Source: Bacteroidota bacterium
GTDB lineage: Bacteria > Bacteroidota > Bacteroidia > Bacteroidales > Lentimicrobiaceae
Assembly (NCBI GenBank): GCA_023441805.1
Contig: JAEZNO010000001.1
Location: 124,001-188,000, forward strand
Length of the DNA stretch: 64,000 bases
Direction: 5' to 3'
Shown: one piece after another, positions 55,389 to 63,566 of the stretch
Numbering within the stretch: the first letter of the stretch is position 1
Layout of the letters: every line of letters starts with the position of its first letter
Notes under the pieces: model-generated
Database searches by the model: none
Told to the model about the DNA's origin: nothing
The model's input: the letters and a program-made list of their open reading frames with translations, nothing else
Made by a program: the position numbers and the translations under genes

Positions 55389-55886
55389 ATGGAAACAATT
55401 TCTTTTGATAAACTTTTACTTAAGACAGCCTTCTGTTGCATGGCTTCAGATGGAAATATTGATAATAGAGAGATAGCACTTATTAAAACTATATGTGAAA
55501 ATTCACAATATTTTGGAGATGTAAATTTTGTAGAAGAAATTAACATCCTTGTGAATGAGATCAATACGAGAGGTAAAGAATTTATTTCTTCCTATTTTGA
55601 CTTATTAAACCAAATTAACGTATCTGAGAAGGAAGAGCTGACTCTTATTAATTTTGCAATTCAGACAATTAAAGCTGATGAGCAACTTGAATATTCTGAA
55701 ATTAAGTTCTTTAAGAATATCAGGCACAGACTGAAAGTAAATAATGAAGCTATTTTAGCGGTTTATCCAGACCTTGAGGAGTTTCTGGAGGAAGATATAG
55801 TAACAGAATCATACCTGAGAAAAATCGCACACCAGTATCTGGATAGTATTGAATTACCTAAGTTTGAGTTAAAATCGATTCTATAA
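55389..55886 (+). CDS. TerB-like protein, copy 2
   Basis: This is a 165-aa helical protein with two TerB-type repeats: TAFCCMASDGNIDNREIALI (about 12-32) and FAIQTIKADEQLEYSEIKFF (about 95-115). These are acidic metal-binding motifs of the fold. It starts 9 bases after the kinase-AAA+ gene and ends the plus-strand operon of CFI-box, GrpE-like, Hsp70, kinase-AAA+ and TerB. Its tail (YLDSIELPKFELKSIL) is unlike the other copies. Confidence 0.75.
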   Translation: METISFDKLLLKTAFCCMASDGNIDNREIALIKTICENSQYFGDVNFVEEINILVNEINTRGKEFISSYFDLLNQINVSEKEELTLINFAIQTIKADEQLEYSEIKFFKNIRHRLKVNNEAILAVYPDLEEFLEEDIVTESYLRKIAHQYLDSIELPKFELKSIL

Positions 55887-55945
55887 TTTAAATTCATGTG
55901 GGTATATTCTTATACTAATGATTCATGACACATTGCCTGTCAAAT

Positions 55946-56973
55946 TGTAGATTCCGGAGCAAACTGGTTCTTCGTCAAATTAGGTGAATTCTGATAGGCA
56001 AATTCTCAATTTTTTTATTCTGATAAATTCAATGTTTAAACCTAGTATATTCTATAATAATGGACATTAAATTAGTAAGTAAGGCAGATTATTAGTACCT
56101 TTAAAGTTCTAAAAATCAAAGATATAACAACCATGCCTACACTTACTAAGTACTGTAAAGGTACGAAGATTCTTTTATCCTATGTATTCTATCAATTTCG
56201 CCATTTATTCCTCTTTTTAAGGAGAAAGGAGAAAAATGTTAAACATCTTTTCTCTGCCCGGTATACGCCTTAAAATAGCAAATATAACACGTGATGAAAT
56301 CATTTTATCTGCACAATCTAAGTCTAAACATGCATATTGCAGTTGCTGTAAGACGAAAAGCACTAGTATTCACAGTTACTACATTCGCAAATTAAGTGAT
56401 CTTCCAACCTCAACATACAGGATATCAATTGAATTGGCAGTAAGAAAATTCTTCTGTAGGAATCCCAAGTGTCAGAGAAAGATCTTTTCTGAACAGCCTG
56501 GTACAGAAATTAAAGCATATGCAAGAATGACAAACAGGGCAATTGTAAAATTGCAAGAGATTCTGATAGAAGTCTCTGCACAAAAAGGAGCTTATATTGC
56601 CAGTAAGATTAATTTAAAAATCAGTTCTTCTAAAGCACTGAGGTTAATTTATCAAATGCCATTGCCATTCAGTAAAAAGGTAAATGTACTTGGCATTGAT
56701 GATTGGGCAATCAGAAAAGGATCAACATATGGAACAATTCTGGTTGATAATGAAACGAAAAGAGTGATTGATATTTTACAAGGAAGAGACGGTAACTTAC
56801 TTAAAGAGTGGCTCAAAAACCATCCTGAAATCAAAGTTGTTACCAGGGATCGTGCAAGTTCATTCTCCAAAGCAGTTACAGATGTTTTACCTGAAACTAT
56901 TCAAATAGCGGATAGATTTCATTTATATAAGAATCTTGACTATTCCGGACTATAGTTTGCTCCGGAATCTACA
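55946..56973 (+). mobile_element. Internally deleted ISL3-family insertion sequence
   Basis: TGTAGATTCCGGAGCAAACT (55946-55965) and its exact reverse complement (56954-56973) form 20-base terminal inverted repeats, so both ends survive. Between them lies only the N-terminal part of an ISL3 transposase (56236-56955) with a strong ribosome-binding site. The element is 1028 bases, too short for a complete member. Eight-base flanks (TGTCAAAT and CCATCAAT) are similar but not identical, so no clear target duplication remains. Confidence 0.8.
56236..56955 (+). pseudogene. Truncated ISL3-family transposase
   Basis: This is a 239-aa frame preceded by AAGGAGAAAGGAG, a strong Shine-Dalgarno unlike those of neighbouring genes. 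The N-terminal zinc-finger domain (HAYCSCCKTKSTSIHSYY, RKFFCRNPKCQRKIF) and a DDE-type catalytic start (LGIDDWAIRKGSTYG with the first Asp, VVTRDRASSF with the second) are ISL3 type. After IADRFHLYKNL the protein runs into DYSGL and stops inside the right terminal repeat. The remaining 150 or more residues, including the third catalytic acid, are missing. It cannot be active. Confidence 0.9.
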
Positions 56974-57478
56974 CCATCAATAAAAATCGTCTTAAATTAA
57001 TCCAGAAGAATTGCTTTTAGACCTTAAATGAAGGCCTCTATGAATTTAGCTCTAACCTATTAATAAATTATTACGTATAGAAAATAATAAATTATAAGAA
57101 CATACATCAAATAAAGACATTTGAATATTAATTCTTCAACTTCTATTTGCTTTTTCAATTACTTTGATGTATATTTACATCGAGCACAAATTAGTGGATT
57201 AAGCGTAATCCACTAATTTTAAGCTAATGGGTTTGGATTAACCTGAGAAATTTAATAATTAAAGAATCTGACAATAATGAAGGAAGAATTAGTAATGACT
57301 AGAAAAGACTGCACATAAGTTATTACTCGACATAATGCTGGCTGATAAAAAACCAAATGAACCGATTTCGAGTACATTATGAGCCGGGTAGTGATGAACA
57401 GTTCCGCAAAAGGCCATTGACTATTTCGAGGAAAGAGGGCATGAAAATTCAAGGAAAACTACCTAACACACCAGAATT
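56974..57478. other. Intergenic region with a perfect palindrome and a possible small frame
   Basis: This 505-base stretch is mostly A+T-rich. It contains a 14-bp stem palindrome (57188-57219, listed separately). From ATG 57357 a 54-codon frame (MNRFRVHYEPGSDEQFRKRP..., ending QFISELV at 57521) overlaps the next gene's start by 43 bases. It looks coding in composition and may be the tail of a lost gene, but no family is recognised. No promoter was identified with confidence. Confidence 0.4.
57188..57219. terminator. 14-bp perfect palindrome, terminator-like
   Basis: AAATTAGTGGATTA (57188-57201), loop AGCG, then TAATCCACTAATTT (57206-57219), followed by TTAA. The long perfect stem could end transcripts from either strand, although it is not G+C-rich. 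It might equally be a protein-binding palindrome or the end of a lost mobile element. Confidence 0.5.
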
Positions 57479-59281
57479 ATGGCAACAACCAGACCTTCAA
57501 TTTATATCGGAATTGGTTTAACCGGTATACAGGCTATCACTAAGACCAGAAAGATGTTTGAAGATGCCTATGGGAAAGATAATATTCCCCATTGGATTGC
57601 TTTTCTTGCAATTGATCATCGATTGAAAATTGTTGATGATCCGTTCTCATCTTCAATTCCCTATCATGATTTATGTCAAATCGACAGGAATGGTTACCGG
57701 ACTGATTATTTTAAAACCTTAGCGCAAAAGTCGAAATGCAAATGGATGTTCCCTAATGATTCTGAATTTCTTCAAACAATATTAGAAGTAGACAGGGTTC
57801 CAACAGACAATCGAATTTCGACTGAGATGTTTGTACATGACATCGAAAGACAAATAGAAAGCTTGTATAATCAATTTATTACAGTGATAAATTCCGGTGC
57901 TTTTGGGGAGAGGAGTACCGATAATAAAATAGAATGTCACATAGCTACTTCATTATCAGATGTTTCTAAAGCCGGTTCTTTCATTAATGTTGCCCAAACT
58001 ATAAAGGATACTTTTCAGGATGATGCATACATTATAGGATATGGAATTCTGCATGAAACCTGCAGCCCGATAGATGTTACAGCAGATAAATCTTCATTAT
58101 TTTTTCACAATGGGTATTCTGCAGTTCTTGATTTAGAACATTTGATGAATGCTACACCTGAGCATCCAATTAAATTGACTTTTAATGGAAGTGAAAAGCA
58201 GTTGAGATATCCGGTTTATAATGAATTTTATGTTATTGATAATGAATCTGAACAAGGGTATTCATGTGATGAAAAATCTAAGCTGTGTGAGGTCCTGGGT
58301 AAGTGTTTATACGGGAAAGGTAATGATGTTGGAAGTTTAGTCAGGGGAGTTAAAAGTAACCGGCAACTCACTGATTATTATAACGGTTCTCGCAAAAATG
58401 GATGGAGCCAGTCGCCATGTGCGTGCAGAGTTGTCTATACAGGCAATTTGCTTGCTGAAATCATTGAACTCAAGGAATCTCAGAACTTTATACATGAATT
58501 GCAACAAAAGGACACTGATTTTCAGCAACAAGCACTTGCATGGACTGTAGAGGCAAACATCAGGGAAAGAGGTAGTCAGTTCAACTTGATAATCGACAGA
58601 ATTTATGAAGCTCAAAAAATAAACTGTATAAAAGAACCAACCCTGGAGGCTGGAAATTCAATGACCCTGATAAGAGCGGCTGTTGATAGATATTTAAATA
58701 ACCTGCCTGATTTTCCGGGTGAAAATGAAATCAACAACCTGACTAATGCACTCCTGCTTGCATTAAGGTCAAAGGTGAGTACATTGCTTAACACTGAGCA
58801 TGGAGTCGGGACCTCACGGGGCTTTTTAAATACTCTCAGGAAAGTACTAAACCAATTCAAACTGGATCTTCATAACGAGTGGTCGGTTTATGATAAGAAG
58901 ACCCGTCAAGCCATCATTGCATTAGAGATGAAGTTTATTGAATTTGATGAATGTTCAAAGAAGCTTTCAGCAATTGCAAAAGAAGCGAGCTTATCAGAAA
59001 TAATCGGTAAACCCTCTCAAAGAATATTAAGAAATAAGATAGAGGCCGCCAGAAGAAAAACTGCCTTCCGTATTTTCACTAAAGTCATCCGGGAAGTTGA
59101 AATCATGGCATTTAGCATTGATACTCTAAATCAAAAGCTCGACAAGCTCAGCAAAAAGTATCAAAACGAATTGGCCGCCAAACAAAGCACCCCAAATCTC
59201 ATCAGATTACAAAATTCCCGCCGTGAAGCTGAGGTAGTTTATTTGGAGGGGAAGAGGCTGAGGGGGGAATGCTGCTATTGA
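57479..59281 (+). CDS. Tubulin-like domain protein
   Basis: This is a 600-aa protein. The N-terminus IYIGIGLTGIQAITKTRKMF has the beta1-loop-helix of the bacterial Tubulin_2 family (usually GLGGTG). Further parts fit the same GTPase-like fold: HIATSLSDVSKAGSFINVAQ (where tubulins have the G-G-T-G-S loop, here degenerate) and IIGYGILHE. The C-terminal third is helical and Lys/Arg-rich, ending RRLRGECCY-type sequence. Loss of one Gly in each glycine loop suggests weak or absent nucleotide hydrolysis. Its neighbours are TerB and VWA-like genes, the setting in which such tubulin-like proteins are often predicted. Confidence 0.65.
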   Translation: MATTRPSIYIGIGLTGIQAITKTRKMFEDAYGKDNIPHWIAFLAIDHRLKIVDDPFSSSIPYHDLCQIDRNGYRTDYFKTLAQKSKCKWMFPNDSEFLQTILEVDRVPTDNRISTEMFVHDIERQIESLYNQFITVINSGAFGERSTDNKIECHIATSLSDVSKAGSFINVAQTIKDTFQDDAYIIGYGILHETCSPIDVTADKSSLFFHNGYSAVLDLEHLMNATPEHPIKLTFNGSEKQLRYPVYNEFYVIDNESEQGYSCDEKSKLCEVLGKCLYGKGNDVGSLVRGVKSNRQLTDYYNGSRKNGWSQSPCACRVVYTGNLLAEIIELKESQNFIHELQQKDTDFQQQALAWTVEANIRERGSQFNLIIDRIYEAQKINCIKEPTLEAGNSMTLIRAAVDRYLNNLPDFPGENEINNLTNALLLALRSKVSTLLNTEHGVGTSRGFLNTLRKVLNQFKLDLHNEWSVYDKKTRQAIIALEMKFIEFDECSKKLSAIAKEASLSEIIGKPSQRILRNKIEAARRKTAFRIFTKVIREVEIMAFSIDTLNQKLDKLSKKYQNELAAKQSTPNLIRLQNSRREAEVVYLEGKRLRGECCY

Positions 59282-59849
59282 AGATTAACTGCTTCTCATT
59301 TACTTGGATGAAACGCACTTTAATACAACTAAATGCAGTTGAACATTCTGTTACATTATTTTTGAATTGGTCGAGATTCTGATAGATCCAAGGTAATCGC
59401 AATAAAATAACATATCCAACTGAACATAGAGACATAAGATAATAAATGTGTCGTCTTTTGATAAATTGTTTGTTTAAAGTAGTAAAAGTTGGAAGTCATT
59501 TTTACATAAAAAAGTGATCTGATGAATAAATGTAGTGATCCATTGAATATTTGCTAGGATCTATTTATCAAATGATATACGATATTAATAGAGTTATTTG
59601 TATATTGGCATAATCAGCATTTGACTGTAATGGAATTGATTAGAGAAGTTAAAAGCTATAAATAAAGTTACTTCTGATTAATAATTAGATAAATAGAAAA
59701 TTATCCACTATATTTTATTTAAAAATAGTACTATATATAGTTATTGATTAGTATAATGCAATAATTTACGATGAATGTATTGATTCGCTTGAAAAGCAAG
59801 TAATTTTAAAGTGTTATTATAATCTCGATAGAAATTTAAAGCCTTGGAA
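59282..59849. other. Gene-free A+T-rich region
   Basis: In 568 bases I see no convincing coding frame, RNA fold or repeat. It must carry the promoter for the TerB/VWA-like group that starts at 59850, but no clear -33/-7 pair could be assigned. Confidence 0.4.
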
Positions 59850-60189
59850 ATGAAATTTACTGAAAAACAAAAAATTGCAGTATCTAAACTTCTTCAGGAT
59901 GTTATGTATGCTGATGATACTGTAACGAGATCTGAAATAGCACTTATTATTGCATTACATAAAAAATTAAGGATTTCACAAGAACAAATGCAAGAAGCCA
60001 GGCATACTAGTGAATCATGTTATTCTGTAATAAAAGAAATGCTAAAAGTTGAGAAGGAATATATAGCTAACTTAATTCATCAGATGATTGTTGCCGAGTG
60101 GGCATGTTGACGATGAAGAGCTTAAGGTATACAATAAGTTTTGTTTAGCAGCTGGTTTTGAGATACATTCTAAGACTAAAGTTGGTTGA
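59850..60189 (+). pseudogene. TerB-like gene with a frameshift, copy 3
   Basis: The ATG at 59850 opens MKFTEKQKIAVSKLLQDVMY, closely matching TerB copy 1 at 47294. After LIHQMIVA one extra base near 60096-60100 diverts the frame to EWAC and a stop at 60110. In the next frame the expected sequence continues (GHVDDEELKVYNKFCLAAGF, ending SKTKVG) to TGA 60187-60189. It is therefore a single-base insertion in an otherwise full-length gene, or a sequencing or assembly error. TTG 59844 is a less likely start. Confidence 0.8.
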
Positions 60190-60235
60190 ATAAAATAATC
60201 AATATATCCAAAAATAATAATTAATACATCAGACT

Positions 60236-60634
60236 ATGGATGCAAGAGAGAAAAATATTTTTTTGGGATTATACCGGATGCTATTGGTTGATGATGAAAT
60301 TCATCCGGCCGAACTAGGAATTCTGTACCAAATTGGCAAAGAGAAGGGTGGTATTAGTGAAGAAGAAATTCAAAAAGCAATCTTAACTACTGGTATAAAT
60401 TTATCGATAGATGATTTGAGTGATGACGATAGGATTGAATATTTATATAATTTATCAAGAATTGCAGTCGCAGATGGCTTTATAGATGTGAAAGAACGAG
60501 AGATGTTGCAGGATACGAGTAAACTACTGGGATTTTCAGAAGAGAATGTTTCAGAGATTACTAAATTCCTTCTTGATCAAGCAAGAGAGAGCAAGACGTT
60601 TGAAGAAGTATTAGAAATTATTAAAAATTCCTAA
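60236..60634 (+). CDS. TerB-like protein, copy 4
   Basis: This is a 132-aa helical protein. YRMLLVDDEIHPAELGILYQ and NLSRIAVADGFIDVKEREML (about 90-110) are the two acidic repeats of the TerB fold. It is more distant from copies 1 and 3 than they are from each other. It ends 2 bases before the coiled-coil membrane protein, so the two are translated from one message, with the VWA-like lipoprotein following. Confidence 0.75.
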   Translation: MDAREKNIFLGLYRMLLVDDEIHPAELGILYQIGKEKGGISEEEIQKAILTTGINLSIDDLSDDDRIEYLYNLSRIAVADGFIDVKEREMLQDTSKLLGFSEENVSEITKFLLDQARESKTFEEVLEIIKNS

Positions 60635-60636
60635 AG

Positions 60637-61887
60637 ATGAGCTTAAAAGATCTGTTTGCTATTCAAAGGCCAGTTTCGCCTCAAACTAAGGTATTAAAGG
60701 ATGAACCAGAGGAAATTGCTGTAATTTCTGGTGCTTCATATACAGCAAGGGGAACAAGAGATGCAGGATATTGTGGTGGTTCTCCAATAGCACTATTACC
60801 TAAATTACAAGCTGTTTATATTCAATTAACAAGATATATTCAAAATGATGAAAGGAAACAAAATGAAAGGAAAAATCAAATTAGACAAGAAATAAGTGGA
60901 CTAGAAGCAAAAAAAATTAATTCGGAAAGCTTGATAATTGAGGAAAAAGAAAGACTTGCACATGAAGAAAGTAAGATAGAAAAATGCAAGAAAGAGATTG
61001 AAGACATTAAAGAAAATCCAAAAAGCATATCAGGGGACTCATTTGCAGTTGCCAGCTTTTGGATAGGATTAATAATATTGGTATTCCTTACTGTTTATCT
61101 ATTTGTTTTTTATAGCTCGGCAGCTTATTCTGCATTCTTCAAAGATTTTACTCCGGAAGATACTAAGATATCTCAAGCAATTTTTGATGCTCAAGCAGTT
61201 GGAAAAGCATGGAACGATGGCATTACTGAATTAATTTTCATTTTAGCAATACCAGCTGTCTTTCTTGGTTTAGGGTTCTTGATTCATAAATTCTCAGAAG
61301 AGAAGAACCGTAATAAATATTTAAAAATAACTGGGCTAATATTAGTAACATTTGCTTTTGATTTCATCATTGCATATGCCATCGTCAAGGAAATTTATGA
61401 CATTAAGATTGGAGGACAGTTCAAAGAAATGCCACCAATGACTATCAGTGGGGCATTCCAGGAAGTTAATTTTTGGATTATCATTTTTGCTGGGTTTGTC
61501 GTATATCTTATTTGGGGTTTAGTGTTTAGCTTTACTATGAGTGAATATGAAAAAATGGATAAGGTAAGATATATTATTAAAAGTAAAGAACAGAAAGTGG
61601 CTGAGTATAAAAGGGAATGCAAGATTATCAAGGAAAAGATTTCTATTTTACAACAGGAGAAGAATAGTTTGTTGGGAGACATAGATAGACTAAAAATACA
61701 GCTAGAGACTTATGTATTATATTTTAATGATGTCAGAGAGGGTATAAATAATTACTATGCTGGTTGGGTTGGCTTTTTGAAGTCATCACAAGCATCCCAA
61801 TCTCATATTGAAGAATGCGAAGCAATCAAAGAGAATTTTATAAGAGAGCTAAAAAAATCGGAATTCATTAAAGTTACTCTTAATTAA
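60637..61887 (+). CDS. Coiled-coil four-TM membrane protein
   Basis: This is a 416-aa inner-membrane protein of no recognised family. The N-terminal cytoplasmic part (1-65) has RGTRDAGYCGGSPIALLP. A coiled coil follows (about 66-128). Four TM helices lie at about 140-162, 193-215, 228-250 and 277-300. A second coiled coil (about 305-365) and a terminal helical segment come last. The symmetry (coil, TM bundle, coil) suggests a scaffold that could connect cytoplasmic TerB proteins to the envelope. It is tightly placed between TerB copy 4 and the VWA-like lipoprotein. Confidence 0.6.
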   Translation: MSLKDLFAIQRPVSPQTKVLKDEPEEIAVISGASYTARGTRDAGYCGGSPIALLPKLQAVYIQLTRYIQNDERKQNERKNQIRQEISGLEAKKINSESLIIEEKERLAHEESKIEKCKKEIEDIKENPKSISGDSFAVASFWIGLIILVFLTVYLFVFYSSAAYSAFFKDFTPEDTKISQAIFDAQAVGKAWNDGITELIFILAIPAVFLGLGFLIHKFSEEKNRNKYLKITGLILVTFAFDFIIAYAIVKEIYDIKIGGQFKEMPPMTISGAFQEVNFWIIIFAGFVVYLIWGLVFSFTMSEYEKMDKVRYIIKSKEQKVAEYKRECKIIKEKISILQQEKNSLLGDIDRLKIQLETYVLYFNDVREGINNYYAGWVGFLKSSQASQSHIEECEAIKENFIRELKKSEFIKVTLN

Positions 61888-61910
61888 TGGTCCTTTATTT
61901 TAACAAGATT

Positions 61911-62750
61911 ATGAAGCAAATATTATTATTATCAGTTATATCAATACTTTTTTATGGATGCATGGAAAATGATCCGGTTATTAAGGAAAAGCAACTAAAC
62001 ATCTCGATCTTGATAGATTTATCTGATAGGATAAAATCTCAAAACGCAGTATCGTATGACATTGAAAATGTAAAAACAATAACTGAATTCTTTAAATTAA
62101 ATATGGAACAGTTGGGTGCATATAAAGCACAGGGTAAAATTGGAATTTTCTTTACTCCTCTTCCTACAATTCAGGATATAAATTCAATAGTCACTAAGTT
62201 GGAGATTAACTGTTCCAAAATGGATTCAAAGAAGAGAAAAGGTGTTTATGACTCAATAACTGAGTTGTATACAACCAATTTAGAAAAAATATACCAAGAA
62301 GCTGTTAGAAATAATTATTTTCCTGGTGCTGATATTTGGAGATTCTTTAAGGATAACATCGATTACTGCATTGATACAGATACTAGTTATCGGAATATAT
62401 TAATAATCTTTACCGATGGTTACTTATATCATCAAAATAGTACTTTCAATAATGGTAATAGATTTACTTATCTAAGTGGAAATATTAATAGATATCGGGA
62501 CAATCAAAATTGGAAGAATCTTTTGGATAATGATGATTTTGGAATTTTAACAGAAAGAAATGATCTTAATAACCTTGAAGTACTAGTTCTTGAAGTCAAG
62601 GCTGAAAATTATACTATAGATGAAGACATTTTAAAATATTGTTGGAAAAAATGGTTCGAGGAAATGAATGTCTCGCATTACCAAGTGTACAGTTCCGATA
62701 TGCCTGCAAATACGAAAAAGAGAATTGAGAGTTTTTTTGCATTCCAGTGA
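61911..62750 (+). CDS. VWA-like lipoprotein
   Basis: This is a 279-aa exported lipoprotein. ATG 61911 is chosen because it begins a proper lipoprotein signal (KQILLLSVISILFYGC); the frame is open to 61887. NISILIDLSDRIKS (mature N-terminus) and YRNILIIFTDGYLYH resemble the first and later strands of the von Willebrand A fold, with DLSDR in the place of the DxSxS metal site. The last 30 residues match the detached fragment at 47662-47769. It ends the TerB-coiled-coil-VWA unit and probably faces the periplasm. Confidence 0.7.
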   Translation: MKQILLLSVISILFYGCMENDPVIKEKQLNISILIDLSDRIKSQNAVSYDIENVKTITEFFKLNMEQLGAYKAQGKIGIFFTPLPTIQDINSIVTKLEINCSKMDSKKRKGVYDSITELYTTNLEKIYQEAVRNNYFPGADIWRFFKDNIDYCIDTDTSYRNILIIFTDGYLYHQNSTFNNGNRFTYLSGNINRYRDNQNWKNLLDNDDFGILTERNDLNNLEVLVLEVKAENYTIDEDILKYCWKKWFEEMNVSHYQVYSSDMPANTKKRIESFFAFQ

Positions 62751-62810
62751 AACTCATTCAACAGATAAAATTTAAATTTAAATATTATGTGAAGCACATT
62801 TGATGAAACA

Positions 62811-63566
62811 TTAATGAGTTTTCCTTATTCTACTTCTTACTTCTGAATTAAACTTAACTAATTTTTCCCAATTAATTTCACCAGTGCCTTTACAAAATTC
62901 ATTGGCAAATTCTTTTGTGAATTTATTTATCATTTTGGCATAAGCTTTAAGAAAATCGTCGTTACGTTCTTTTGCTTTATAGCCTAACGGCTCGATAATT
63001 TTAATATATAATTCGCTGTCACCTGATATGAATTCCCAAAATCGTTGTCCGCAATATTTAAAATAATCTCCTTTATCGACTTTGTTATCTCTTCCATAAC
63101 AGCATCCATTTATAGCAATGACATGTAATTGAGAATTGCTTGTTCTGAGTGTTTTTTTTGCAGTGAGAAAGTCTGCTCTCATCTTACCAAGCTGACTGCT
63201 ATTTCCCCAGTTAGGGCCTGACTTGATTGTAACAATATATCTAATGTGATTTTTGTCAAACTCAAGGTCAATTCCAGGAATACCTGATTTACGGCCAGAA
63301 TACACTTTACTATTGATGAAAATTGCCAACCCTTCAAGCCAATCTCCAAAAATTGTCTCTTCTTGCGATGAAATAAATGCATTTGTCAATGATTCAATAA
63401 TATTGTGGGCAGTGAGAATGTATTTGGCCTTAAAAAGATAAGGGTTCTTTTTACACAGTACATTTTTAAGTTTTAAATTACTTAATCCATCAATACGTTT
63501 TTGATGAAAAGTTTCGATATTTTCCTCAACGTATTTAAGTACATCATCAAGGTTTAATCTTTCCAT
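62811..63566 (-). CDS. PmeII-like type II restriction endonuclease
   Basis: This is a 251-aa protein. ATG 63566 (MERLNLDDVLKYVEENIETF) is preferred over an upstream frame opening at 63650, which lies inside the methyltransferase. SGIPGIDLEFDKNHIRYIVTIKSGPNWGN holds the PD-(D/E)XK-type Asp and Lys, and the region CCYGRDN...DYFKYCGQRFWEFISGD is characteristic of the PmeII family. It overlaps the methyltransferase by 20 bases, forming a compact restriction-modification pair. The recognition site is unknown. Confidence 0.8.
   Translation of the reverse strand: MERLNLDDVLKYVEENIETFHQKRIDGLSNLKLKNVLCKKNPYLFKAKYILTAHNIIESLTNAFISSQEETIFGDWLEGLAIFINSKVYSGRKSGIPGIDLEFDKNHIRYIVTIKSGPNWGNSSQLGKMRADFLTAKKTLRTSNSQLHVIAINGCCYGRDNKVDKGDYFKYCGQRFWEFISGDSELYIKIIEPLGYKAKERNDDFLKAYAKMINKFTKEFANEFCKGTGEINWEKLVKFNSEVRSRIRKTH

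Noticed and set aside
55938..56981. Eight-base target duplication around the ISL3 element
   Set aside because: TGTCAAAT and CCATCAAT match only partly; the duplication is not demonstrable.
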